Assembly: GCF_000377645.1 (NCBI RefSeq)
Contig: NZ_KB898479.1
Span: 1 to 64,000 of the forward strand
Direction: 5' to 3'
DNA: 64,000 nt
Source of the DNA: Thiomonas sp. FB-6
GTDB lineage: Bacteria; Pseudomonadota; Gammaproteobacteria; Burkholderiales; Burkholderiaceae_C
Each line of letters opens with the position of its first letter. Within the stretch, counting starts at the first letter, position 1. The notes under the pieces are model-generated. The model searched no databases. It was not told the origin of the DNA and saw nothing but the letters and a program-made list of their open reading frames with translations. Of the stretch, positions 13,639-23,270 are shown piece after piece. Both the position numbers and the translations under genes were made by a program.

Positions 13639-14817
13639 TCAGGCGGCGGCGACGAAACGCTGCACCAGCGGCACCAGCAGCGCCAGCAGCTGCTCGGCCT
13701 CCTCGCGCCGCAGCACCAGCGCCGGCAGCAACCGGATCACGGTGTCGTGCGTGACATTGATCAGCAACCCGGCCTCGCGCGCCTGCGCCACGAGTTCGCC
13801 GCAGGCACGGTCGAGCTCGATGCCGATCATCAGGCCGCTGCCGCGCACATCGCGCACCCCCGGCAGGCCTCCCAGGCGCTCGCGCAGCTGCGCCATCATC
13901 CAGCCGCCCACGCGGGCGGCGCTGTCCAGCAGGCCCTCGTCCTCGATGATGGACAGGGTTTCCAGCGCGGCGCGGCAGGCCAGCGGGTTGCCGCCGAAGG
14001 TGCTGCCATGCTGGCCGGGGCCGAATACGCGTGCCGCCTCGCCGTAGCCCAGCAGCGCTCCGATGGGCACGCCCGAGGCCAGTCCCTTGGCCATCGCCAC
14101 CACGTCGGGCCGCAGCTCGGCCCACTGGTGGGCCAGCCACTTGCCGGTGCGGCCCATGCCGCACTGCACTTCGTCGATCATCAGCAGCCAGCCGTGGCGG
14201 TCGCAGATGCGGCGCAGGAAGCGCAGGAATTCCAGCTGCGCGGGACGGATGCCCCCTTCGCCCTGGATGGCCTCGATGAACACCGCGCTTAAGCCCGGGT
14301 TGTCGCGCGCGGCGGCTTCCACCGCCGCCTCGTCGTTGAGTTCGACGCGCACGAAGCCTTCGACCAGCGGTTCGAAACCCTTTTGCACCTTGGGATTGCC
14401 GGTGGCCGACAAGGTGGCCAGCGAACGGCCGTGGAAGGCGCCTTCGAACACCAGGATCTGCGGCAACGCATGGCCGCGGCGATGGCCCCAAAGGCGCGCC
14501 AGCTTGATCGCCGCCTCGTTGGCCTCGAGGCCGGAATTGCAGAAAAACGCCGCATCGGCGCCGGACAGCGCGCACAGGCGGTCTGCCAGCTGGTCCTGCA
14601 ACTCGATCTCGTAGACGTTGGAGCAGTGGATCAGCTTGCCCACCTGGTCGCGCAGGGCGGCCACCAGGCGCGGGTGCGCGTGCCCGACGGTGTTGACCGC
14701 GATGCCGCTGAGTCCGTCCAGGTAGCGCCGGCCCTGCGTATCCCACACCCAGACGCCCTCGCCGTGGCTGAGCGCCAGCGGCTGGCGGGAATAGTTCTGC
14801 ATCAGGTGGCCGGGCAT
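13639..14817 (-). CDS. argD: Acetylornithine aminotransferase
   Basis: PLP-dependent class III aminotransferase that makes N-acetylornithine from the semialdehyde; 392 residues. FCNSGLEANEAAIKLAR, DEVQCGMGRTG and the PLP lysine stretch MAKGLASGVPIGA are visible. I choose the ATG at 14817 because GAGGAA stands 6 bases before it and the product starts MPGHLMQNYSRQPLALSHGE as in homologues; an ATG at 14802 is the alternative. First gene of argD-argF. Confidence 0.95.
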   Translation of the reverse strand: MPGHLMQNYSRQPLALSHGEGVWVWDTQGRRYLDGLSGIAVNTVGHAHPRLVAALRDQVGKLIHCSNVYEIELQDQLADRLCALSGADAAFFCNSGLEANEAAIKLARLWGHRRGHALPQILVFEGAFHGRSLATLSATGNPKVQKGFEPLVEGFVRVELNDEAAVEAAARDNPGLSAVFIEAIQGEGGIRPAQLEFLRFLRRICDRHGWLLMIDEVQCGMGRTGKWLAHQWAELRPDVVAMAKGLASGVPIGALLGYGEAARVFGPGQHGSTFGGNPLACRAALETLSIIEDEGLLDSAARVGGWMMAQLRERLGGLPGVRDVRGSGLMIGIELDRACGELVAQAREAGLLINVTHDTVIRLLPALVLRREEAEQLLALLVPLVQRFVAAA

Positions 14818-14983
14818 GGGCTGTTCCTCGATGATGGGCCATGGGCAGGGGCCGGCGGCGGGCGGGCACCGGCCTGCGCTGGCCTGCGTTGCAGGGAACG
14901 CGCATCGCGGCAGCGGCGCCGCGGCTCGCCCGCTCCGGGCACGCCGCCTTGCTGCCGCCCGCGAACTCGCGCGCAAGCGTCGA

Positions 14984-15480
14984 TTATAGGAAGCGGCGCT
15001 CGCGCACCCACGCGGTGAGCTCGCCGATCAGGCCGCAGCCCTCGGCCACCGCCACGAAACTCGAAGGCGGCACCAGGCTGCCGTCGTCGCGGCTCCAGCG
15101 CACTTGCGCTCGGTGATGTCGCGCACCACTTCCCAGATACCCACCGGCTCGCCTGCGGCATCGCGGCGCAGCATGGCCGAGGCCTCGATCCAGCGCTCCG
15201 CGCCATCGCCCGTGCGGGCATGATCCTCTCAAGAAAACGCCGGGCCGCCCCAAGTTTTCTTGACCCCCTCGGGGGGCGGGCTGGGCGCAGCCCGGCCCTG
15301 GGGCTCTCATGGCGCCCGAGGGTCTGCCACAGCAGGCAGTCGCCCCGCAGGCCCTGCCAATCGGGGCCCGCCGCGGCATCGAAGGCATGCGCCTCGTCGT
15401 GCCAGCTGCCGAGCACGGTGGCGTTCAGCCCCTCGGCCCACATCCTGCTGCCCGGCATGTCCCCTCTCCAGCACGATGGA
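14984..15480 (-). pseudogene. Remnant of a PAS-EAL cyclic-di-GMP protein
   Basis: Three broken pieces can be read on the minus strand. Near 15350-15460 there is MWAEGLNATVLGSWHDEAHA followed by GDCLLWQTLG, which I cannot assign. Near 15113-15225 there is a PAS/PAC tail (RWIEASAMLRRDAAGEPVGI, then EVVRDITER). After a frameshift, the start of an EAL domain follows (GSLVPPSSFVAVAEGCGLIG, ending at a TAA at 14984-14986). The GGDEF part and most of the EAL domain are gone. A dispersed repeat (15226-15309) interrupts the first and second pieces. The relic lies between rpsT and argD with no promoter evident. It is clearly non-functional as a signalling enzyme. Confidence 0.75.
15226..15309 (+). repeat. 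Dispersed structured repeat, copy A
   Basis: About 84 bases, closely alike to 39187-39271 and more loosely to 42034-42114. Stem 1 pairs TCAAGAAAAC (15229-15238) with GTTTTCTTGA (15254-15263) around a 15-base loop with GGCCGCCCCAA. A C-run/G-run foldback follows (CCCCCTCGGGGGG). Stem 3 pairs GGGCT (15278-15282) with AGCCC (15289-15293). The end reads CCGGCCCTGGGG. It has no reading frame of its own and lies inside the PAS/EAL remnant. Confidence 0.8.
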
Positions 15481-15522
15481 GGTGCCCGCGGCGCTCGGAC
15501 CGCCAAGGAAGCGACGCGCAGC

Positions 15523-15546
15523 AAAAAGCCCGCGCGAGGCGGGCTT
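15523..15546 (-). terminator. Intrinsic terminator of rpsT
   Basis: On the minus strand AAGCCCGC-5-GCGGGCTT is followed by TTTTT. An almost identical hairpin core (15558-15574) lies between it and rpsT, so the stop signal looks like a tandem duplication of one 17-base hairpin. Only the distal copy has a T-run. Confidence 0.85.
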
Positions 15547-15593
15547 CCCGGTACCTGGCCCGCGCGAGGCGGGCTGCCGTGCATGGAAAGGCC

Positions 15594-15890
15594 TCAGGCC
15601 CCCATCGACTTCAGCGCGGCGTTCAGGCGGCTCTTGTCGCGAGCGGCCTTGTTGGGGTGGAACAGGCCCTTGCGGGCGATGGAGTCCAGCACCGGCACGG
15701 CCGCCTTGAAGGCTTCCGCGGCACGCTCCTTGTCGCCGGCGGCGATGGCCTTGCGCACCGACTTGACCGCGGTGCGAAAGCGCGAACGCATCGCCGAGTT
15801 CGCGGCATTGAGCTTGATGTCCTGACGCGCGCGCTTGCGCCCGGAGGGCGTGCGGGCGCTCTTCTTTTTCGCTTGCGCGGATGTCGCCAT
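15594..15890 (-). CDS. rpsT: 30S ribosomal protein S20
   Basis: 98-residue basic protein that binds 16S rRNA early in 30S assembly. I use the ATG at 15890, giving [20 protein letters not shown], the conserved S20 start; the longer upstream frame would overlap the promoter. The C-terminus [20 protein letters not shown] is also typical. It is monocistronic, with its own promoter and terminator, and divergent from murJ. Confidence 0.97.
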   Translation of the reverse strand: MATSAQAKKKSARTPSGRKRARQDIKLNAANSAMRSRFRTAVKSVRKAIAAGDKERAAEAFKAAVPVLDSIARKGLFHPNKAARDKSRLNAALKSMGA

Positions 15891-15927
15891 GGAAATGGTC
15901 CTCGAAAAAATTCCGGGAAAAGTGTCA

Positions 15928-15956
15928 AGTATAGCGTCAAGCGCCCCTTGCGCCAA
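15928..15956 (-). promoter_or_regulatory. Sigma-70 promoter of rpsT
   Basis: Reading the minus strand, -35 TTGGCG (15951-15956) and -10 TATACT (15928-15933) are separated by 17 bases. Transcription would start near 15921, leaving a leader of about 30 bases. A TTGACG lies inside the spacer but has no -10 at a proper distance. Confidence 0.8.
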
Positions 15957-15999
15957 GGCCGGCCGCCGCCAAGCCGCGGGAAAGGCCGGACTTCGCCCC

Positions 16000-16005
16000 T
16001 ATAAT
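16000..16005 (+). promoter_or_regulatory. Consensus -10 box just ahead of murJ
   Basis: A perfect TATAAT lies only 8 bases before the GTG start of murJ at 16014; the -35 position (15977-15982) is poor. If used, the start point would be at or a base or two from the start codon, giving a nearly leaderless message. Confidence 0.5.
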
Positions 16006-16013
16006 CCGTCCCC

Positions 16014-17561
16014 GTGAACCTGCTGCGCGCCGCCTACACCGTCTCGCTGATGACCCTGGTGTCGCGCATCACGGGCCTGGCGCGCGAGGTGCTGATCGCA
16101 CGCTACTTCGGCGCCACCGCGTGGACCGACGCCTTCAACGTCGCCTTCCGGCTGCCCAACCTGTTGCGCCGGCTGTTCGCGGAAGGCGCCTTCTCGCAGG
16201 CTTTCATTCCCATCCTGGCGGCGTCGCGCGAGAACGACAGCGCGGAAGCCAACCGCCGGCTGATCGACGACGTGGCCACGGCGCTGGCCTGGATCCTGGC
16301 CGCGGTCAGCGTGGTCGGCGTGATCGCCGCGCCCCTGCTGGTGCTGCTCACCGCCTCCGGGCTGCACCCGGCCGCCTTCGACGCCGCCGCCTGGATGACC
16401 CGGCTGATGTTCCCCTACGCCGGCATCATTTCGCTGGTGGCGCTGTCGGCCGGGATCCTCAACACCTGGAAGCACTTCACGGTCTCGTCACTGACGCCGG
16501 CGCTGCTCAACCTGAGCGTGATCGCCGCCGCCGTGCTGCTGCACGGCGTCATGCACCCGCCGGTGTACGCGCTGGCGCTGGGGGTGATGGTCGGGGGCGT
16601 CGTGCAACTGGCCGTGCAGGTGCCGGCGCTGCGGCGCTATGCGGTGCTGCCGCGCCTGCACCTGAACTTCCGGGCGGCCTGGCGCTCGCCCGGGGTGCGC
16701 CGCGTGGTCCAGCAGATGCTTCCGGCCAGCCTGTCGGTGTCGGTGGCGCAGGTGTCGCTGGTCATCAACACCCAGATCGCCTCGCACCTGCGCCCGGGCA
16801 GCGTGTCGTGGCTGGCCTATGCCGACCGCCTGATGGAATTTCCCACCGCGCTGCTGGGCGTGGCCCTGGGCTCGGTGCTGCTGCCCAGCCTGTCGCGCGC
16901 GCACGCGGCCGGCGATACCCTGCGCTACAGCTCGCTGCTGGACTGGGGGTTGCGCCTGGCGCTGCTGCTGGCGCTGCCGGCGGCGATCGCGCTGGGGGTG
17001 TTCGCCACGCCGCTGGTGGCCATCCTGTTCCAGTACGGACATTTCAACGCCGCCGACGTGGAGCAGACCACGCGCGCGCTGCGCGCCTACGGCCTCGGCC
17101 TGCTCGGGCTGATCGGCGTGAAGATCCTGGCACCGGGCTTCTACGCCCGGCGCGACATCCGCACCCCGGTGAAAATGGCCCTGGTCGTGCTGGTGTGCAC
17201 CCAGTTGCTCAACATCGTGTTCGTGCCCCGCCTGGCGCACGCGGGGCTGGCGCTGGCCATTTCCTGCGGGGCGCTGCTCAACGCCGGGCTGCTGCTGCAC
17301 GGCCTGTGGCGCCGCGGCAGCTACCGCGCCCAAGCCGGCTGGGCCGGCTTCGGCTCCCGGGTGCTGCTGGCGCAGCTTCCGCTGGGACTGGTGCTCGGCT
17401 GGGGCGCCGCCCGCCTGCCCTGGCTGGACTGGCCCGGGCCCCACGCCCACCTGCTGCGCCTGGGCGCCGCCTTCGGGCTGCTCGCGGCGGCGGCCATCGC
17501 GTATTTCGCGACCCTGGCGCTGCTGGGCCTGCGTCCCGGACACTTCCGCCACGCGGAGTGA
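16014..17561 (+). CDS. murJ: Lipid II flippase MurJ
   Basis: Moves lipid II across the inner membrane for peptidoglycan synthesis; 515 residues with about 14 hydrophobic segments. The start is GTG (VNLLRAAYTVSLMTLVSRIT), typical for MurJ/MviN. Conserved charged residues appear in TLVSRITGLAREVLIA, AFRLPNLLRRLFAEGAFSQA and SYADRLMEFP-like LAYADRLMEFPTALLG. It is divergent from rpsT, the standard neighbourhood in betaproteobacteria. Confidence 0.96.
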   Translation: MNLLRAAYTVSLMTLVSRITGLAREVLIARYFGATAWTDAFNVAFRLPNLLRRLFAEGAFSQAFIPILAASRENDSAEANRRLIDDVATALAWILAAVSVVGVIAAPLLVLLTASGLHPAAFDAAAWMTRLMFPYAGIISLVALSAGILNTWKHFTVSSLTPALLNLSVIAAAVLLHGVMHPPVYALALGVMVGGVVQLAVQVPALRRYAVLPRLHLNFRAAWRSPGVRRVVQQMLPASLSVSVAQVSLVINTQIASHLRPGSVSWLAYADRLMEFPTALLGVALGSVLLPSLSRAHAAGDTLRYSSLLDWGLRLALLLALPAAIALGVFATPLVAILFQYGHFNAADVEQTTRALRAYGLGLLGLIGVKILAPGFYARRDIRTPVKMALVVLVCTQLLNIVFVPRLAHAGLALAISCGALLNAGLLLHGLWRRGSYRAQAGWAGFGSRVLLAQLPLGLVLGWGAARLPWLDWPGPHAHLLRLGAAFGLLAAAAIAYFATLALLGLRPGHFRHAE

Positions 17562-17666
17562 GGCGGGCCGAAGCCCGGCACCGCGCTTGCCGCGGATCAA
17601 GGCCCGCGGGACGCGCAGCGGCCACAATGCGCCTCAGGACGGTCATCGCCGTCGGCGGAGAACACC

Positions 17667-18035
17667 ATGTCGCTCAGTCCTGAAGACCTGCAAAGCATCG
17701 AAGGCGCACTTCGCGAGCGGCGCGCCGCCGTGGTCGAGGAATTGCGGCGCGAGACCCGCGACGAGGACGGCCTGCTCAGCCTGCCCAGCCACCGCGGCGA
17801 AAGCGACCGCGGCGTGGATTTCGAGATGGAGGCGGTGGACCTGGCGCAAAGCCTGCGCGACGCCGGGGAGATCCAGGCCATCGACGCCGCGCTGGAGCGC
17901 CTGCGCGACGGCAGCTACGGGCGATGCCCCGACTGCGGTGAGGCCATCGACGCGCAGCGCCTGCTCGCGCAGCCCGCCGCGCTGCGCTGCGCCGACTGCC
18001 AGCAGCGCTTCGAACGCAGCCACGCCGGGAGCTGA
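17667..18035 (+). CDS. TraR/DksA-type zinc-finger protein
   Basis: 122-residue relative of DksA/TraR that could bind the RNA polymerase secondary channel. The four-cysteine finger reads CPDCG, then CADCQ 21 bases-worth of residues on, and is complete. The upstream part is a predicted helical hairpin rich in Glu and Arg, with DRGVDFEMEAVDLA in place of the acidic DxxDxA tip of DksA. It is shorter than true DksA (about 150). It follows murJ by 105 bases and converges on purM. Its exact role is not known from sequence. Confidence 0.85.
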   Translation: MSLSPEDLQSIEGALRERRAAVVEELRRETRDEDGLLSLPSHRGESDRGVDFEMEAVDLAQSLRDAGEIQAIDAALERLRDGSYGRCPDCGEAIDAQRLLAQPAALRCADCQQRFERSHAGS

Positions 18036-18054
18036 GCCCGGCCCGAAGCCCGGC

Positions 18055-18059
<5 letters not shown>
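18031..18059. terminator. Bidirectional hairpin spanning the stops of the DksA-like gene and purM
   Basis: GCTGAGCC (18031-18038) pairs with GGCTCAGC (18052-18059). The stem contains both stop codons of the two convergent genes. No T-run is present on either strand. Confidence 0.5.
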
Positions 18060-19107
<1,048 letters not shown>

Positions 19108-19195
19108 GTCGGGGTGGTCTTGGCCGCGCCTGCAGGCCCGGCGGGCCGTGACGCCTAAAATAGCCTGGCATTGTAGGGTGCGCGCCACGCCGCCG

Positions 19196-20320
19196 ATGCG
19201 CCCGCTTTCCTCGCCACCTGCGCTTTCCTCGCCACCCGCGCTCCCCCCGCCGCCGTCCGTGCCCATTTCCCCATCCGTCCGTATCCGCATCGCCTGGCTG
19301 CTGCTGCTCGCGGCCCTGCTGGGCACCGGCTGGCTGCTCGGCGCGGTGCTGATGCCCTTCCTGCTGGCCCTCACCGTGGCCTACGCGCTGCACCCGGCGG
19401 TCGAGCGCATGGCTCGCTGGCATATCCCCCGGCTGCTCGGCGCCAGCGTGGCGCTGGTGCTGCTGGCCGTGGCGCTGGTCGCCCTGGGCAGCCTGATCGT
19501 GTCGGTGCTGGACACCACGCTGCCGCAGTTGCAGCGCCAGGTGCCCGGGCTGCTGAGCAAGCTCACCGACTGGCTGGGCGCCGTGGCCGCGCGCATGGGC
19601 CTGCAGAGCCATTTCGACCTCGCCACGCTGGGCACGGCGCTGAGCCGCAGCATCTCGGGCGACCCGCAGCGCTGGGCGATGCAGGTGCTGAGCTCGGCCC
19701 GCACCGGGGGCAGCACGCTGCTGAGCGTGCTGGGCAACGCCGTGCTGGTGCCCGTGCTCACGCTGTACCTGCTGCTGGACTGGCGCGAACTCATGCAGCG
19801 CGCGACAGGGCTCGTGCCGCCGCGCCACCGGGAGCGCCTGGGCGGGCTGCTCGACGAATGCGACGAGGTGCTGGGACGCTACCTGCGCGGCCAGATCACG
19901 GTGATGCTGCTGCTGGCCGCCTTCTATGCCGTGGGCCTGAGCCTGGCCGGCTTCCAGCTCGCGGTGCCCATCGGCGTGTTCACCGGGCTGGCGGTGGCCG
20001 TGCCCTTCATCGGCTTCGGCATCGGGCTGCTGCTGGCCTTGCTGGCCGGCGCACTGCAGTTCCAGAGCCTGTATGCGCTGGGCGCGGTGGCCGTGGTCTA
20101 CGGCCTGGGCCAGGTGCTGGAGAGTTCCTACCTGACGCCGCGCCTGCTCGGCCGGCGCATCGGCCTGCATCCGCTGTTCGTCATTTTCCTGCTGCTGGCC
20201 TTCGGCGACCTGTTCGGCTTCCTCGGCGTGCTGCTGGCACTGCCGGCGGGAGCCTTGATGCTGGTGGTGGCCCGGCACCTGGTGCACTGGTACCGCGGCA
20301 GCGCCCTGTACCTGCCCTGA
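19196..20320 (+). CDS. AI-2E family transporter (PerM-like permease)
   Basis: 374-residue membrane protein with about eight hydrophobic segments. The family signature appears in the C-terminal half ([16 protein letters not shown], then [25 protein letters not shown]). A Pro/Ser-rich stretch lies before the first helix. The ATG at 19196 lies downstream of the divergent gap; earlier starts would run into the purM start. It is followed by hda after 8 bases, and this purM / perM-hda order is normal in Burkholderiales. Its substrate is unknown despite the family name. Confidence 0.88.
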   Translation: MRPLSSPPALSSPPALPPPPSVPISPSVRIRIAWLLLLAALLGTGWLLGAVLMPFLLALTVAYALHPAVERMARWHIPRLLGASVALVLLAVALVALGSLIVSVLDTTLPQLQRQVPGLLSKLTDWLGAVAARMGLQSHFDLATLGTALSRSISGDPQRWAMQVLSSARTGGSTLLSVLGNAVLVPVLTLYLLLDWRELMQRATGLVPPRHRERLGGLLDECDEVLGRYLRGQITVMLLLAAFYAVGLSLAGFQLAVPIGVFTGLAVAVPFIGFGIGLLLALLAGALQFQSLYALGAVAVVYGLGQVLESSYLTPRLLGRRIGLHPLFVIFLLLAFGDLFGFLGVLLALPAGALMLVVARHLVHWYRGSALYLP

Positions 20321-20328
20321 CCCCCGCG

Positions 20329-21102
20329 GTGAGCCCTTCCGCCTCGCTTTCCCCGGCGCGCCAACTGCTGCTGGAACTGCAGTGGATCGACGAGCCCACG
20401 CTGGACAATTTCGAGCCCGGCGCCAACGCCATGGCGCTGCAGGCCCTGCGCGCGCTGCTGGCGGGCGAGGCCGCGGCCGCGGCCGGCCGCGCGCTGTACC
20501 TGTGGGGCGGCGCGGCCAGCGGCAAGACCCACCTGCTGCGCGCGGCCTGCGCGGCGGTACAGGGGCAGGGCCATGCGGCCTGGCTTCTGGGGCCGCACAT
20601 CCCGCCTTCGCACTGGCCCTCGCTGGACCAGGTGGCGCAGGCGAGCCGCCTGGCGCTGCTGGCGGTGGACGATGTGCAGGACTTCAACGACTGGCAGCAG
20701 GACTGGCTGTTCGGCCTGTACAACGCCGCCCGCCAGCTCGGCTGCGGCTTCCTCGCCGCGGGCGACCGGGCGCCGGCGGAACTGGCGCTGCGCGAGGACC
20801 TGCGCACCCGCATGGCCTGGGGCCTGGGCCTGCGCCTGCAGCCGCTGGACGACGCCGCCAAGCAAAGAGTGCTGGCTCGCATCGCCGCGGCACACGGCCT
20901 GCAGCTGCGCGACGAGCTGAGCCGCTATATTCTCGATCATCACGCCCGGGACATGGCCTCGCTGGTGGAGCTGCTGCGCCGGCTCGACACCTACGCGCTG
21001 CGCCACGGCCGTGCCGCCAGCATTCCGCTGCTCAAGTCGATGCTGAACGAGACGGCCGCCGATTCCGGGGCCCTGCCGCGGCCCTGCCCGGCCCAACCCT
21101 GA
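20329..21102 (+). CDS. hda: DnaA regulatory inactivator Hda
   Basis: 257-residue DnaA-domain-III-only protein that, with the sliding clamp, triggers ATP hydrolysis by DnaA after initiation. The start is GTG at 20329. A clamp-binding hexapeptide-like QLLLEL occurs at residues 12-17. The P-loop is GAASGKTHLL and the Walker B region LLAVDDVQDFN; the DNA-binding domain IV of DnaA is absent. It sits 8 bases after the permease and 12 before the HAD phosphatase, so these probably form one operon. Confidence 0.92.
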   Translation: MSPSASLSPARQLLLELQWIDEPTLDNFEPGANAMALQALRALLAGEAAAAAGRALYLWGGAASGKTHLLRAACAAVQGQGHAAWLLGPHIPPSHWPSLDQVAQASRLALLAVDDVQDFNDWQQDWLFGLYNAARQLGCGFLAAGDRAPAELALREDLRTRMAWGLGLRLQPLDDAAKQRVLARIAAAHGLQLRDELSRYILDHHARDMASLVELLRRLDTYALRHGRAASIPLLKSMLNETAADSGALPRPCPAQP

Positions 21103-21114
21103 TACCTCGCGCGC

Positions 21115-21792
21115 ATGCCGCACCGCAACCTGGCCCTGTTCGATCTCGACAACACCCTGCTGCCCTTCGACTCGGACCATGCCTGGGGCGAATTCTGCGT
21201 GCGCCTGGGCTGGGTGGACGGCGAGCAGCACTGCGAGGCCAACGACCGCTTCTACGCCGAATACCGCGCGGGCACGCTGGACCTGGAGGCCTACCTGCGA
21301 TTCTCGCTGGCGCCGCTGGTCGGACGCTCGCCGGCGGAACTCGAAGGGGCCCACGCGGAATTCATGCGCGAGATCGTGCTTCCGCAGCTGCGCCCGGCGG
21401 CGCTGGACCTGGTGCGCAGGCACCAGGCCCAGGGCGACCTGTGCGCCATCGTCACCGCGACCAACGATTTCGTCACCGGGCCGATCGCCCGCGCCTTCGG
21501 CGTGCAGCACCTGATCGCGGTACGCACCGAGCGCGATGCGCTGGGCCGCTACACCGGCGGCTGGGTGGGCGTGCCCTCCTTCCGCGAAGGCAAGGTGCAA
21601 CGCACCACCGAGTGGCTGCGCCAGCAGTCGCTGCAGTGGGGCGACATCGACCAATCGTGGTTCTACTCGGATTCGATCAACGACCGGCCGCTGCTCGAGC
21701 ACGTCAGCCACCCCGTAGCGGTGCATCCCGACCCGCTGCTGTCCGAGCTGGCCACGCAACGCGGCTGGCCCGTCCTGAGCCTTTTCCCATGA
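21115..21792 (+). CDS. HAD-superfamily IB hydrolase (phosphoserine-phosphatase-like)
   Basis: 225 residues. Motif I is FDLDNTLL (nucleophile Asp10, acid Asp12), motif II lies in IVTATNDF, the motif III lysine in REGKVQRT, and motif IV is SDSINDRPLL. The subfamily IB layout resembles SerB, but members next to hda in betaproteobacteria have no firm substrate. The stop overlaps the pcnB start in an ATGA. Confidence 0.88.
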   Translation: MPHRNLALFDLDNTLLPFDSDHAWGEFCVRLGWVDGEQHCEANDRFYAEYRAGTLDLEAYLRFSLAPLVGRSPAELEGAHAEFMREIVLPQLRPAALDLVRRHQAQGDLCAIVTATNDFVTGPIARAFGVQHLIAVRTERDALGRYTGGWVGVPSFREGKVQRTTEWLRQQSLQWGDIDQSWFYSDSINDRPLLEHVSHPVAVHPDPLLSELATQRGWPVLSLFP

Positions 21793-23270
21793 TCCGCAAA
21801 CTCATCGACCGCCTGTTTTCCCCCAAGAAGTCCGCCGGCACGCAGGGCAGACGCATGGAGACGCCGGGCGCCAGCCTGGGCATCGACCCCTCGCGCCTGC
21901 CCAACTCCGCGCTCACCGTGGTGCGCTCGCTGCAGCAGGGCGGCTTCGAGGCCTACATCGTCGGCGGCGCGGTGCGCGACATGCTGCTGGGGCTCAAGCC
22001 CAAGGACTTCGACGTGGCCACCAACGCCACGCCGGAGCAGGTCAAGCCGCTGTTCCGCCGCGCCCTGCTCATCGGCCGGCGCTTCCGCATCGTGCACGTG
22101 ATGTTCGGGCGCGAGGTCATCGAGGTGTCCACCTTCCGCTCCAATCCGGACGAGCCGGCGGCGGCGGTCGACGGCGACGAACGCGACGGCCGCAAGCTGG
22201 CCGGGCGCCACCACGCGGTGGACACCAGCGGGCGCGTGCTGCGCGACAACGTCTGGGGCAGCCAGGAAGAGGACGCGGCCCGGCGCGACTTCACCGTCAA
22301 TGCGCTGTACTACGACCCCTCGCGCGACCTGGTGGTGGACTACCACCACGGCCTGCGCGACCTCAAGGCGCGCACCCTGCGCATGATCGGCGAGCCCTCG
22401 CGGCGCTACCGCGAGGATCCGGTGCGCCTGCTGCGCGTGGCGCGCTTCGCCGCCAAGCTGGGCTTCGAGATCGCGCCGGGCACGCTGCACCCCATCGCCT
22501 CGCAGGCCGAACTGCTGCGCAACGTGCCTTCGGCCCGGCTGTTCGACGAGACCATCAAGCTGCTGCAGACCGGCCATGCGCTGGCCTCGCTGGACAACCT
22601 GCGCCGCCTGGGACTGCACAAGGGGCTGCTGCCGCTGATCGACCTGGCGCTGAGCCAGCCGCGCGGCGAGGCCTTCGTGATGGCTGCCCTGGGTGACACC
22701 GACGCGCGCATCGCCGCCGGCAAGACGGCCAGCCCGGCCTTCCTGTTCGCCTGCCTGCTGTGGCCCCAGGTGGGACAGCGCTGGGCGCAACTGCAGGTCG
22801 AGGGCGTGCCGCTGATCGCGGCGCTGGACCAGGCGGCCGACGAGGTGCTGGCGGCCCAGGCCGAACGCCTGGCCATTCAGCGCCGCATCAGCGTGGACAT
22901 GCGCGAGATCTGGGCGCTGCAGCCGCGCCTGGCGCGGCGCAGTTCGCGCTACGCCTACGGTGCGCTGGAGCATCCGCGTTTCCGCGCCGGCTTCGACTTC
23001 CTGCTGCTGCGCGCGCGCACCGGCGAAGCGGCGCCCGAGCTGGCTCAATGGTGGCAGGATTTCCAGGACGCCGACGAAGCCGGACGCGCCGAGCTTCTGG
23101 AGCAGGCGGCCCGCGGGTCTCCCGCGGAAGCCCCGAAAAAGCGCCGGCGCCGCCGGCGCAAGCCCGCGGGCGAGGCGGGGGACGGCGCGGCGCCACGTGA
23201 AGATGGCGACGGCGGAGATGGCGACGACCGCGATGCCGCGCCGCACGACGGGCGGCCGGACCACGCATGA
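21789..23270 (+). CDS. pcnB: Poly(A) polymerase I
   Basis: Adds poly(A) tails that speed RNA decay; 493 residues. The nucleotidyltransferase core shows GGAVRDMLLG, DFDVATNATPEQ (catalytic DxD) and ARRDFTVNALYYDP, followed by the RNA-binding part YREDPVRLLRVARFAAKLGF. The C-terminus is very basic (KKRRRRRRK) and then acidic and Gly-rich, as in many PcnB proteins. Four-base ATGA overlaps link it to the HAD gene upstream and folK downstream. Confidence 0.95.
   Translation: MIRKLIDRLFSPKKSAGTQGRRMETPGASLGIDPSRLPNSALTVVRSLQQGGFEAYIVGGAVRDMLLGLKPKDFDVATNATPEQVKPLFRRALLIGRRFRIVHVMFGREVIEVSTFRSNPDEPAAAVDGDERDGRKLAGRHHAVDTSGRVLRDNVWGSQEEDAARRDFTVNALYYDPSRDLVVDYHHGLRDLKARTLRMIGEPSRRYREDPVRLLRVARFAAKLGFEIAPGTLHPIASQAELLRNVPSARLFDETIKLLQTGHALASLDNLRRLGLHKGLLPLIDLALSQPRGEAFVMAALGDTDARIAAGKTASPAFLFACLLWPQVGQRWAQLQVEGVPLIAALDQAADEVLAAQAERLAIQRRISVDMREIWALQPRLARRSSRYAYGALEHPRFRAGFDFLLLRARTGEAAPELAQWWQDFQDADEAGRAELLEQAARGSPAEAPKKRRRRRRKPAGEAGDGAAPREDGDGGDGDDRDAAPHDGRPDHA

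Noticed and set aside
15226-15309. CTCTCA at both ends of repeat copy A, looking like a target-site duplication
   Set aside because: The left CTCTCA is also present at the start of copy B, so it belongs to the element, and copy B has no CTCTCA at its right end.
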